A DNA stretch of 64,000 bases from Strongylocentrotus droebachiensis (taxonomy: Eukaryota; Echinodermata; Echinoidea; Camarodonta; Strongylocentrotidae): assembly GCA_035222895.1 (NCBI GenBank), contig JAVYIG010000315.1:598994-662993 (forward strand), in the 5' to 3' direction. Below, in pieces: positions 54,901 to 63,900 of this stretch. The position numbers and the translations under genes are program-made. Position 1 is the stretch's first letter, and each line of letters starts with the position of its first letter. The notes beneath the pieces are model-generated. The model had not been told where the DNA came from and did no database searches. It saw only the letters and a list, made by a program, of their open reading frames with translations.

Positions 54901-57606
54901 ATGATAAAAATTTAAAATATTGTTTGACAGTTGTCATGAAATGTTCCACTTATTTCTGTCTTCACTTTAGCTTGAGCTGACATCGTCTTGGAAAGAAGTG
55001 AGGAAAGCGATCAAGGAAGATCCTCGTTTCACCAAGTTCTCATCCAGTGATAGGGTGAGTGTCCCGTGAGGTCAGAGATCAGGGGTCAAATACATGAAGA
55101 ATGTGACTCAAATATATATAACAAGCCAACATGTTTTTTGGTTCCTCGATATAATTTTTACATTTCAACTACATACTGACCAGGGGTGGTGGTGAGCAAT
55201 TAAAAAACCATGCCCCCCTTGAGTAAAACAAAAAGAAAGAAGAGGATAAAGGGGGAAAAATGGCATCCAACAACATCCCCCCCCCCTTGAGATTAAGAAA
55301 ATTCAGGAAAAATAGGGGAAAAGGGAAGAATAGAGAAAATAAGGTAAAATTCAGGAAGAAAAAAAAAAATTGGGGGGAAAAAAAAATCGGGAGAATGATT
55401 TAAAACAGGTAATTATCAGGCCTGATACTGACATACCTTTTAATCACAACATATTTAACCTTCTATTAAAATGAATTTTGTTAAATGTAAAAGCTCACTC
55501 ATGTGCAATATTCAATGTAGAGATCTTATGATGTAAATGTGCTGGGAGTAGCAAGGGCGGCGGCACATGCCTCGGGGCAACAGAATTGTATTTCACTTTT
55601 GTGCATCCTGACTCATTAGCTGCTCCTACCCCTTTTATTCTTTCATATTCTTAACATGTATTTGCCTCTTGATATGCCTGTGCTTAGAAAATACTGAGAC
55701 AGTTTTATCGATTCAGCACATATTTGGCCATGTTTTTGGTTGGTTTAACACTAAGCAAATTTCCTAGTCAAATATGGGGTGTATTTTGTTCAAGTCATTG
55801 CTCACATTTTGAAAGCATGTATATTGTTCTTATTAAGATTACTTCTTAAACAGGAGCCAAAATACATTATCAACTTGAAACCACAAGGGTGCTCATTCTG
55901 TTAAAGTCACTGAGTAGTCGGCTCTCATGGGGAATTCGACACCGTTCGGGTGTTTACCCAATAACAGGTGTTGTCAATCACCAGGGTTAGCTTTCAGTTT
56001 TATGACCATTGGACCTTATGTAATGCTTTGAATTGCCCGAAGACTCTCGAGCTCTCCGAGAGATTAGGGGGTAATTCTTGACTGGACTATGGGTTTGCTG
56101 TGTGCAAATTTGTACCCCCATTAATGGTATTTCCACCAAGTCTGGTGTCAGCGAATTATGGCCTTCTGCACATGGAAACTGGCGATCCACCCCCTTTAAC
56201 GCCTTCCCGTCTCCAAGCAGACTCCATTATCATTGATTGATTTTGTATGATTTCAGAACCTACTATTCTATTGTAACCTTCTAAACCCATATATTATAAT
56301 ACAGCTGCCAAACATCCCTATTTTAGAGGAATGACTCCTATTTTTTGGGCCTCCAAGCTATTGTTTTGAACCCCTAGATTCCTCTCTTTTTCCGAAATAT
56401 TCTGTGTGAAAAGTGTACAAAATACTCCTAAGTTTGTCTTGAGAGATTCCTAATTCTTGCTATGAAAGTTTAGCAGGTATGATAATATCTAGCAGCCGAG
56501 GCTATATATTTATTCAGGCGATCATTGACTGGGTTGTTTTCTATTGCAGAAGCGAGCATGAGTTTGATGATTACATCAAAGAGAAGTACTATGATAATAA
56601 TAATGATAATAATAATAATGTCTTGTTTACCCAGGGTAGCCTTATCAGTATACACACTGTTCACCCTGAGGGCCCTGCAATCATATCATTGTATTTATCC
56701 AGATGATCATTGTCTTACTTATTTTCTGTTGCAGAAACGTGAGCATGAGTTTGATGATTACATCAAAGAGAAGTACTATGATAGCCGTCTAGCCTTCAAG
56801 AAGCTACTCAAGGAGACCAAGTTCATCACATACAAGTAAGTAAATTCATGAGGAAAATCGATTTGTGTTTTTTCTCTGCCTCACTTTCTTCTAGATCTCA
56901 TGTACTAAAGGTAGCATGCTCATTTTCCGTTATAATTGTCAGATTATCAGATTTTTTTGATCATTCTATTTTTATGACACATGTTCCAGAAAGAATTTCA
57001 CCATGGTCAGTGTGCTACATGCACTGAGTGAATTCTTACCTCATCCCTGGACCAAACGATGTATCGAACCCTAACCCTATATATGATATAAGTTCTTCCT
57101 TATCATCATCTCTGTTTTAGTTACAAAGGCATTTTCTTCAATTTCTGTGCCCCAATAAGCAATTTTTATTTTTATAGCTGAGGAAAAAAAATGTACATGT
57201 TCATTTTAAACAATGAATATCAAAACAATTTGTGTATACATCATTCAAATACATGCCTCAACAGCTATCTTAAAGTGAACTCATTTCTTTTTCCATTGAT
57301 TAAAGAATGATGTACAATATTTGATGGATTATTGAATGGTTTGAAAATGATAGTGATTGCGTTGTAAAATGATATATCCTGAACCTTTCTCGTCCATCCA
57401 GGTCTAAAAAGATGATCGAGGATTCCAAGCAGCAGCTGGACGACATCGAGAAGCATCTTCAGAAGGACAAGCGTTACCTGATCCTAGACTGTGTTCCAAA
57501 CGAGAGAAAGGACATGCTGATAGAGTACATAGACCAGGCTGCCCGGAGCGGACCTCCCCCTCCCCCGACGGCCTCCGAACCATCCAGAAGATCCATTATG
57601 AAGTGA
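32355..57606 (+). CDS. TCERG1: TCERG1 (CA150) transcription elongation regulator 1, 18 exons, 5' end missing
   Basis: Exons: 32355-32595, 33903-34169, 35057-35267, 35695-36024, 36409-36554, 37057-37195, 41145-41269, 41747-41877, 42856-43007, 43906-44108, 44471-44679, 45214-45364, 51791-51967, 52756-52923, 54169-54348, 54971-55054, 56735-56835 and 57402-57606. They join in phase to 1,072 aa. TCERG1 is a nuclear factor coupling RNA polymerase II elongation to splicing: its WW domains bind proline-rich splicing factors and its FF domains bind the phosphorylated polymerase CTD. Recovered order: Pro/Gly/Met/Arg-rich N-terminus; WW1 (about 156-190, [16 protein letters not shown]); Pro-Gly-Met repeats; Gln-rich segment (about 370-398); WW2 (about 405-437, [16 protein letters not shown]); Glu/Asp-rich region (445-486); WW3 (about 528-560, [15 protein letters not shown]); six FF domains (about 625-1065, e.g. 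[52 protein letters not shown]); C-terminus [13 protein letters not shown] as in vertebrates. It lacks the vertebrate Gln-Ala repeat. The first exon entered through a phase-2 intron was not found. Confidence 0.96.
36062..36229. repeat. Palindromic repeat with GGGCC-TGCACAAAA ends
   Basis: The left arm (gggccctgatgcacaaaatt, tgccattgatggtaactttg, ccatcaatggtaactaccat) pairs with the right arm (ggtagttaccattgatggca, aaagttaccatcaatggaaa, gttttgtgcaatggcccc). It starts 38 bp after the TCERG1 exon ending at 36024. The motif catcaatggtaac and its inverse occur repeatedly within the arms. Confidence 0.82.
36785..37012 (+). repeat. SINE-like fragment with ATT tail
   Basis: Contains gatggcagaacagctaaagc then cggggtaatag, agggcgccttgagcatccct and a tail atgttattattatt. 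The first block recurs at 54738-54765 (aatggcagcacagctaaagc then cagggtaata). A shared head and a trinucleotide tail suggest a retroposed short element. It lies directly upstream of the WW2 exon acceptor. Confidence 0.55.
37560..38000 (+). repeat. Tandem duplication of about 225 bp
   Basis: gtgagtgggcggagagtgaa then gccagcataaattaaacttg and caaattatgaagtttgttga then cctgtgtgtaggcaaatt occur twice, starting about 37629 and 37853. A partial third start (ccctgtgtataggcaaattc) is at 37554. Copies are about 90% alike by eye. Confidence 0.8.
39518..40318. mobile_element. Nested foldback bounded by TGCGCCTTATATAGT motifs
   Basis: ggtgcgccttatatagt occurs at about 39555 and 40299 in the same orientation. 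Between them are inverted arms of about 145 bp (left 39908-40050: tgtcatctttagttttaaaa, gtctaacttagttcagaagc, atgaaagtattttcgaacac; right 40066-40218 inverse), with a loop around ggctttgtttttggtggctt. A poly-T/poly-G run (40232-40281) precedes the right motif. It is nested in the 37259-40475 composite. Confidence 0.65.
41878..42855 (+). other. TCERG1: TCERG1 intron dominated by CT-rich microsatellite
   Basis: 41920-42460 is nearly pure pyrimidine on the plus strand, with a (ct)n core near 42241-42272. It yields long Ser/Leu/Phe frames that are artefacts. The remainder is AT-rich. Confidence 0.85.
43058..43345 (+). repeat. Three purine-rich tandem units of about 95 bp
   Basis: gaggaagaacgatgagaaaa then gaattgaaatgtgaaagatg and aagacataaa begins near 43096, 43191 and, more diverged, 43285. 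It lies in the TCERG1 intron after the WW3 exon. The minus strand gives Phe/Ser/Leu-rich shadow frames. Confidence 0.85.
43348..43481. mobile_element. 134-bp element with GAGGGATGC/GCATCCCTG ends and 6-bp TSD (copy 2)
   Basis: The direct repeat AGGGTA flanks it exactly (43342-43347, 43482-43487). It shares about 60% or more of its interior with the 31981-32105 copy, including tagtttaggcttttttgtgt, ggtgattttcaggccctctg and aattctaact. The first base differs (G for C). Confidence 0.88.
45602..45752. repeat. Near-perfect palindromic repeat (family B, copy 2)
   Basis: The left arm ggccagaattcacaaaggag then gtttgtcgacaaacctaggt is the inverse of acctaggtttgtcgacaaac then ctcctttgtaaattctggcc. The 28-bp inner arm is identical to the family B copy at 23221-23332. 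The middle has tatgcgtcatgtgacgcgtt and its partner. Confidence 0.85.
48261..48461. other. CpG-enriched island inside the TCERG1 intron
   Basis: About 200 bp with at least ten CpGs in otherwise CpG-poor sequence. The minus strand is open for 66 codons (starts [10 protein letters not shown]); the plus strand has a short ATG frame in strong context (tagccatggcg, 28 codons). Neither matches a family I know. It could be a decayed exon, a processed fragment or an internal promoter. Confidence 0.35.
53114..53491. mobile_element. piggyBac-like MITE with TTAA target sites
   Basis: The element is flanked by TTAA at 53110-53113 and 53492-53495. Ends agggaaagtccaccccagga and tcctggggtggactatccct match at all but one position. 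Inverted arms extend about 135 bp (gacgatatagacctaataat, accatgaagaatgatacaag, tatcgacttttttatcgaaa, atcagccgccccccaaatgc and inverses). TTAA duplication is the hallmark of piggyBac transposons. No coding capacity. It lies in the TCERG1 intron 52924-54168. Confidence 0.88.
54436..54458. repeat. TA dinucleotide tract
   Basis: (ta)n of about 11 units followed by tgtgtatcacatg, in the TCERG1 intron after the 54348 donor. Confidence 0.85.
54722..54850 (+). repeat. SINE-like fragment with ATT tail (second copy)
   Basis: aatggcagcacagctaaagc then cagggtaata, followed by aagcgctatataaaaactga and a tail of tattattattataatattat. Its head matches 36896-36925. The AGCGCTATATAAA plus ATT-tail ending is typical of short retroposons in marine invertebrates. 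Confidence 0.55.
55262..55425 (-). repeat. Dispersed repeat (family C, copy 2, inverted)
   Basis: caacaacatccccccccccttgag, purine-rich aaaataggggaaaagg and ggtaaaattcaggaag, then aggtaattatcaggcct: the reverse complement, in order, of the 24917-25110 repeat. Confidence 0.65.
56505..56594 (+). pseudogene. TCERG1: Partial duplicate of the TCERG1 exon at 56735-56835 (pseudo-exon)
   Basis: gcgatcattgactgggttgt then tttctattgcag precedes aagcgagcatgagtttgatg then attacatcaaagagaagtac and tatgat. The same order, with acceptor, recurs at 56702-56785. The upstream copy lacks two bases early in the exon (aagcgagc against aaacgtgagc), which shifts the frame into an immediate TGA, and it is truncated by an (aat)n run. 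Use of this acceptor would break the protein. Confidence 0.85.
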
Positions 57607-58129
57607 TGCCCTCGCTTGTCGCTTGTCGGACCCAACCCTTGATAGTTGGATCCAAGAATGACAGTATTGCACTCGTTCAAAGCTACTTAGAAAGACTGCC
57701 CTATGGGTACTAGACTGTTAAGGTCCATCGTGAAATGAGCCCGCGCCCTCTCTCTGCCTTGCTGGCATTAATTGGAAACAAGTATGAGACTATGAATGGC
57801 ATTGCCTGATGAGGACTGGACTGGACTAGACCACAAGTATAGGTCCATTATGATATGAGTCCCCCATCCTGTTAGCACAGCTGTCCTGTATTGGATTCAA
57901 GTATGATAGTGTTGCCATGTGAACCTTGGAAGAAAGACTGTCCAAATAGGACTGGCCTATATTGCCTGAATAGGACCAACATGAAAGGCTCATCCCGGGG
58001 CAGTTGCCCTGATGTTCTTAGGATCCAAGAATTGGTGATGTTTTTTCTTTCTTTCGTCAAACCTGTGTAGAAAGACCATGGGAATGGAGAAGGGTTCCTG
58101 TTTTAACAGATGGTCTTTCTATACAAGCA

Positions 58130-58286
58130 CAGTCAAACCTGCTTTAGTGACCACCTGTCTACAAAGACCACATTTCTTTGTTTCCCTTGAAAACCGTTTC
58201 TCATTGAAACATGTACCAAAAGAACCTGTCTATAAAGACCACTTTTTGTGTTTCCCTTGGGCGGTTGCTATAGACATGTTTGACTG
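58130..58286. mobile_element. CAGTCAAACCTG-family MITE (copy 2) in the TCERG1 3' UTR
   Basis: The ends cagtcaaacctgctttag and gacatgtttgactg are inverted. TA follows the right end; the left flank is GC rather than TA. tgtctacaaagaccac and tttcccttg are shared with 31780-31967. Confidence 0.8.
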
Positions 58287-58537
58287 TACTTGCAGATGAT
58301 GTGGATCGGCCTGTCTTGTAATGTAGATTGCAATTCTCTTTGTCCCTGTCATGCCGATATAAAGTTGTTGGGAAGATCATGCATCCAGTGGCTCTGCCTT
58401 CAGGCTGCTATCACATCATCAAAGTTCAAAGTTCAGAGTTTGAATTTCTCCATTGAACTTTGAACTAAATCAACAATGCTTTTGGGTAATGTTGGATAGG
58501 ATTTCAGTTGTAAATGGGCTATTCAGTTTTACCATGA

Positions 58538-58635
58538 AAGGTCATACTCGTAAAACCATGAAAGGTCATACTCGTAAAACCATGAAAGGTCATACTCGTA
58601 AAACCATGAAAGGTCATACTCGTAAAACCATGAAA
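58538..58635 (+). repeat. 24-bp minisatellite, four perfect copies
   Basis: The unit atgaaaggtcatactcgtaa then aacc repeats four times without visible change, plus a partial atgaaa. Because 24 is a multiple of three, the run is open and would encode an 8-residue repeat (MKGHTRKT), but nothing else in that frame suggests a gene. Confidence 0.92.
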
Positions 58636-60016
58636 TTGCTCATGAATCCATTTTAAAAAGGAAAGTAAAAGAGTATTTTTGGAGCTGACAAATTATCTTT
58701 TTGAACTATACATAGGTGTGATCACAATGAGCTAAATCAGCATTGATGAATGATGTTGAATCAATGGGTTCCTTATCTCTTTTTCCAAGACCAAGATATT
58801 ACTTTTCATCATGTATGTACGTTTAAATCCCCACTAACTTGATCTATTTGATATAGATTATAATGTTTTTTAAAATACATTTTATGAATTCATTTGTTCC
58901 CTCTTTGTTGATAATCAATGTAAGTGCAGAATTTTTATATGTGATTACAGCTCTCCCTGAATCAGTACACTAAATCACATCATGTAGCAATGCATCAAAT
59001 TATGCACAATGAATGATTCTAATTGTAGATAAATTATGCTTACATAACTGTTCATTATTGTTACTTTTTATTTTTTCCACTCATCATGATTATGAGGAGA
59101 ATTTAAGGATTCATCTTTTTAAAGAAATTGCTTACCGTATCTGATGACATTAATCGATTGTATGTTCCTGAAAAAGGCATACAAATTTGTTCAGGTGAGT
59201 GAAATGTGATTCTGTGAGTTATGTTTATTACATTGATTCTAATTAAGCCATAAATGCTCAAGCATTGGTATTATGTCTAACTCAGCACTTTGTGTTTCAC
59301 CATTACGGTATGAATAATCTTGGGAAAACTAAATGCCGTCTTTTGTTAGAGTTAAGTTTTCAGAAATCTATTTATGAGAGAAATACTACACAGTCAAATA
59401 TATTTTTGTTGTGGATTGACCTTTTAAACTAATTCACATACCATGTTATTGTCCCAATATGTGTTTCACTTTTCCTTCTGTAATCAGCATTCATATATAG
59501 GTTTATCTTGAACATTTTACCATGTCTGTGACTGTATTACAATATTAAAGAAGGGATTTATTAATCTTCCTTTTTTCCCATCCTACTCATTTCCACCAAT
59601 AATCTTGATAAAATATTCTTATATGACTTGTTTGTTTCGATATGGGATGAAAGTATACATGTAGCTATTTGAACGACTATCATTGTGCCAGTCATCTATG
59701 TTTATGTTTCTTTTTATCATGTATTTTGTTGAACTAAACTAACAAAACTTAATTGAGAATTACTTGTTTTATTTTATGTACCACTAATTAGTCACTCTCA
59801 CCCTGCTGATATCACTAATGCATTGGACTCAAGTTGTCTTTTACTAGATTTTATTGTCACTGTCATTGTTCCATACATTGACAAGCATCAAGACATTTTC
59901 TGAAATTTGAGTAAAATTATGTTTAAAATATGTAAAGTCCATCGATTCACTAGATCGCATTGAACTTCACTTTCTGTTGATATTGTACTATTTCGCTATG
60001 TTTTTTTTTTGGAAGG

Positions 60017-60022
60017 AATAAA
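60017..60022 (+). terminator. TCERG1: Polyadenylation signal AATAAA of TCERG1
   Basis: Canonical hexamer followed by a T/GT-rich stretch (ttgattttcc, gtacttttgggttttatttt). It lies 34 bp from the oppositely oriented signal at 60056-60061. Confidence 0.5.
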
Positions 60023-60055
60023 ATTGATTTTCCACAGAGTGCTGTACTTTTGGGT

Positions 60056-60061
60056 TTTATT
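60056..60061 (-). terminator. Polyadenylation signal AATAAA of the SAXO-like gene
   Basis: tttatt on the plus strand, that is AATAAA on the minus strand, 535 bp past the SAXO-like stop codon. It faces the TCERG1 signal, so the two transcripts end almost on top of each other. Confidence 0.45.
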
Positions 60062-60595
60062 TTGGTATATTCTAGCATTTCATTTGAACAATAGCAATAC
60101 ATGTAAGTGACATTTTGATACATAATTCATTCAGTTTGTCAGTAGTGGTATAAAAATCAATCTTATATCATGATTTTGTGTTAAAAAATATTTCATTGTA
60201 ATATTCACAAGTAGCACCATATAAATGAATATTGCTATATTAGTGCAGTCAGCTTGAAATTCCTATAATTGATATCAGTGACTTTCCTTTTCAATGTTCT
60301 TTAAAACTTGATTTTTTTATAAAAGCTTGTATCAATGAATTATCTCAATCTTAGTCTTTGATTGACAAACAACGATATTACTTTGATGAATATAAATTCT
60401 TTTTCCAAATTAAGTCTCATTTCATTCTGACATGATTGGTTGTATACCCACATATTTTTAAGCTCTTTTAAGGCCGAGATAAAACTTTGATATTAATTTG
60501 ATAAAATTCTTCCAAATTCAATTTCTATTTACACAATTTGCCATTCTCCTTATATTGCATGTGTTAGGCTTAGTTAATCATCAGTAAATTTGTAA

Positions 60596-62658
60596 TTAGA
60601 TAGCATTAGATGAGAACGATTTAGGGGTATTGTTGGCAGCTGTATTGGGGGGCACAGCCGGGGTCTTGCTGGTTCTCTCCGCCCTGGAAGCCTGCGATGT
60701 GGAGGCCGACCTCTCCTCATCGTGCGGCGGGGGGCAGCTGGCTGCACGCCGGCCGAAGGTGGCCCTGTAAGTGGTCACGCTGCTCATCTTGCCCGGACCG
60801 GAGCGGGGCCGGGTGGTAGGCTTGTATGTTTTGGCCGGGGGTGCCGGGATGCCTAGGTAGTGGGTGCCAGTGGTAGATCGCCCGTAGAAGGGGGCTACGG
60901 GTATCGTATAAGGTTGCTGCAACTGCAATTAAAAGGTTGGAATGAAAAATAATAAGTTCTATTTTGCTTCTGTCACAATCGGCTATATCTCTCTGTCTAT
61001 TTTAATAAAACCTTGCAAGTTCTTATCGTCAAATAGCAACAAAGTCGAGCATGTGGTTAGTTTATAACTAAATCAAAGGTTTTACAAAAAGGGTCTATTA
61101 ATGTCATTATACATGTTTTTGTTTTTTTCTTCTTTCAGGCTCCTCTTATTTATCTATTCATTTTGTTGAAATGCTTTCTTTCATATTCCATTAGAGTTGA
61201 CCTTATCTACAAGACTTGACAAGTTGACATATCTTTTCAATTTTCTATCGGTCACACAGAATATTCAATGTTGCTTCTTGTTCTGGGCCCTGTTTCACAA
61301 ACTCTTTTATCATCAAAATTGATTGCAACTTCTAATCAATCGTAGATCTATACAAAAGAGACCTAATTTCATAAGTTTGTAGATGATAGGGTGACTGGTT
61401 TTCAATCCAGATCAATTGCAGCTCTTTATATTAAAGACATTGCTCTGGGACCCGTTTCACGAAGCCTTTTTTTTCAATGACAAATGACAAAAATCAGTGA
61501 CAAATCTGCTGATAACCAATCAGAAGCAAGGATTTCAGTAGCTTATAACAAAAACTGTCATTTTGTTGCTACTGATGACAAGTTTTGTGAAACACCCCCC
61601 ACTTATTATTTGGTAACACCATTTTACATGTATATTCCTAATGACTGTTGCCCTTACTTTGAAGGTCTCTGCCCTCTTCGCCTTTTCCCATGGTACATAG
61701 CTCATCTTATAGGAGGTTGTGACTTCCATCGGTGCTCCAGCACCCGATCTTCCCAGGTTAGAGGGGAGCTTGTAGGGGACTCCTCGGCATTTATTCATCG
61801 GAATGATACGGTTTGGATCCCCATATGCGTCCTAGATTATTGAAGACAAAACAAAATTGATGAGAGAAGAATATTCTCCTTTGGTTGTGTATATTACCTA
61901 CTATAACAACTGGCAACCTTGTCTGTTTAAGCATTCCCATCATTATTGGGCAAATTCGAAAATATCCTTACAATATAAAAAAGAAAACATTGTTTATAAT
62001 AGATCAACAATCACAGTGTAACTCTTGAGCCTTTTTAGTAATTTTGTCATGTCTCATTTCATGTTCCATTCTTCTAGCTCTTCGCCTTCACCTTATCATT
62101 TCCGCCTTCAATATTCAACATTGTTTTATCTTTATTATTGTACACTTTCTCCGTTCTACCCCCTGTGTGTGTCTCTCTCTCTCCTCCCTCTTGCTCTCTC
62201 TCTCTCTCTCTTTTTTTTTTCTCTCTCTCTCTCTCTCTCTCTCTTCATGTCCATGCCTCTTTATATCTGCTTCTGTCTTCTTGCACCTATCTAGTTCTCT
62301 GTCTTTCTTTCCCAGTCTGTCTAGTCTCTCTCCCTCTCTACCCCTCCTCCCCTCCACCCCACTCCATCTCTCTCTCCCTCTCTCTCTCCCTCTCTCTCTC
62401 TCTTTCTCTTTCTTTCTCTCTCTCTCTCTCTCTCTCTCCAATGTCTATCATCTTTCAAACGCTTTACCTGATAACTAGTCTGGAGATCCAACTTTGCTCG
62501 TTGAGCCTTGGAAACTATGACCGTCTTATCACGATTAGCCCAGGCTGGGCGAGCCTGGATAGAACGGAACGGGATTGGTTGGTACGACATGCGATTGGTT
62601 GTCCTTCCATCAAATTTGGATGCTGTGATTGGAGGAAAACAAAAGTAGGCGTGGTCAA
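60596..62658 (-). CDS. SAXO: SAXO/FAM154-family stabiliser of axonemal microtubules, 3' part
   Basis: Minus-strand exons: 62658-62468 (acceptor ctctag; an alternative acceptor would start it at 62622), 61831-61658 and 60922-60596 (stop included). They join in phase 0. SAXO proteins bind and stabilise microtubules of cilia and centrioles through repeated Mn modules. The exons show the characteristic pattern: FDGRTTNRMSYQP, LDLQTSYQDAYGDPNRIIPM, MEVTTSYKMSYVPWEKAK and MSSVTTYRATF, close in style to the human SAXO1 repeats. The last exon adds a Pro/Ser/Thr/Arg-rich tail of about 110 residues ending SSNAI that I do not recognise. Upstream exons lie beyond the window. SAXO1 and SAXO2 cannot be told apart here. 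Confidence 0.8.
61285..61600. repeat. Two adjacent palindromic repeats with GGGCCCTGTTTCACAA-type ends
   Basis: The first starts at 61285 (gggccctgtttcacaaactc). The second, 61447-61600, runs from gggacccgtttcacgaagcc to caagttttgtgaaacacccc and contains gacaaatctgctgataacca then atcagaagcaaggatttcag and tagcttataac, a diverged family A core. They lie in the SAXO-like gene intron between the last two exons. Confidence 0.7.
62160..62440. repeat. CT-rich microsatellite in the SAXO-like intron
   Basis: Several (ct)n or (tc)n blocks (about 62196-62243 and 62362-62438) separated by other pyrimidine-rich sequence, within the intron 61832-62467. Long Ser/Leu frames here are artefacts. Confidence 0.88.
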
Positions 62659-62999
62659 CTAGAGAAAAAATATTACAATGAAGATGAGATCTCTTTATTT
62701 CATCTTTCTCATTGTAGAGTACTGTTGTTAAAACATTTTTATGGCTTAGGAAAGAATTTTTTAAAAGGACGGGTTAAAGATGAGAATCACGGAAAAAGAT
62801 AAAAGACGGAAAAAAGAGAAAAAGTACAAAAGAAAAGAAGAAGAAGAAGAAGGTAAAAACAAATAGACATGAAGCGCTCAAGATGAGGAAAGCACTTGAT
62901 TATATATCAGTTTCTATAGGTTTGACTTTAAATTACAAAATCTAGGAGCCTCAAAAGTTGGAAGTAATTTTAGTGGTTGCTTTACACAATTTTTGTCTC
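62659..62999 (-). other. Intron sequence upstream of the last visible SAXO-like exon
   Basis: AT-rich with a gaa-rich patch at 62835-62852. No exon was recognised. Confidence 0.5.
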
Positions 63000-63430
63000 G
63001 CCTGCGTAGCAAAAAGCGAGACATAGTCGCCGCTTTTCCGGTGACGGCGACGGCGGCGGCGGCGTCAACATCAACAACTTAACCTAAGGTTAAGTTTTAG
63101 AATTGTTGATATAATTTTGAAAGTATAAATTCTTAGTCAATGAAACTTGGACTATAGGGTAATCAAGTATCCCCAATCATGTGAGTAGAATTTCAGATCA
63201 CAAGTCAAGGTCAAAGGTCATTTCAGGTCAACAGACTTGGACTATGTTGTAGCATCATCATCGAAAACTTAACCTAAGGTTAAGTTTTTGAATTTTTGAT
63301 ATAATTTTGAAGTATAAGTTCTTAGTCAATGAAACTTGGACTATAGGGTTATCAAGTGAGTAGAATTTCAGGTCACTAAGTTAAGGTCAAAGGTCATTTA
63401 AGGTCAACAAACTTAGACTTTGTTGTGGCA
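63000..63430 (+). repeat. Two tandem units of about 190 bp, TCGCCTGCGTAGC repeat
   Basis: After ctcgcctgcgtagcaaaaag then cgagacatag and a GC-rich (ggc)n patch, the block aacttaacctaaggttaagt, gtcaatgaaacttggactat then agggt, gagtagaatttca, aaggtcaaaggtcattt occurs twice (starts about 63075 and 63267). Each unit carries AGGTCA-type half sites. Confidence 0.8.
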
Positions 63431-63444
63431 TCAACATCAAGATT

Positions 63445-63900
63445 TTCAAAGTGCTTCTTCTTCATTATTTTTCAACCGATTTTGATTCTGATTGTTTCAT
63501 ATGATAGGGCTAGGAGGGGGATTTAAAATACACAGAATCGTGAAATTCATTATCTATGCTAATTTATGCAAATTTAATTGAAATCACAAAAAAGGCTTCT
63601 TCTCCTTCATTTCTCGACCGATTTTGATTTGGTTTCCTTTATATCGTAGAGCTTACTTTGGTACACTAAACTTCTACACAGAATTTTGAAATTGTTCTCC
63701 ATTAATTAATTATGGTAATTTATGCAAATTTATTCCCCAAAAAACAAAAATTGCTTCTTTTCCCTCATTTCTTGACCGATTTTGATTTGGTTTGCCTTAT
63801 CTGGTAGAGCTAAATTTGGAACACTAAACTTCTACACAGAATTGTGAGATTCTGCACCATTGATTATTTATGGTACTTTATGAAATGAAATGAAATTATG
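63445..63900 (+). repeat. Three tandem units of about 150 bp
   Basis: gaccgattttgatttggttt, ggtacactaaacttctacac then agaatt and tatggtaatttatgcaaatt recur. Anchors accgat lie near 63475, 63617 and 63775. The array continues directly from the 63000-63430 repeat, so both may belong to one larger repeat that runs past the window end. Confidence 0.8.

Larger units (their letters stand above)
57607..60040 (+). other. TCERG1: TCERG1 3' UTR
   Basis: From the TGA at 57604-57606 to an AATAAA at 60017-60022. It carries a MITE (58130-58286) and a 24-bp minisatellite (58538-58635). No closer canonical hexamer was noticed, so the UTR may be about 2.4 kb. The end is inferred. Confidence 0.5.

Noticed and set aside
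55895-56205. Possible further TTAA-type element (gttaaagtcactgag ... ccccctttaac)
   Set aside because: The outer few bases match, but the arms do not pair beyond them and no target duplication is clear.
62025-62662. Long frames on both strands over the CT repeat
   Set aside because: Low-complexity (ct)n translation. The only real coding sequence is the SAXO-like exon 62468-62658 on the minus strand.
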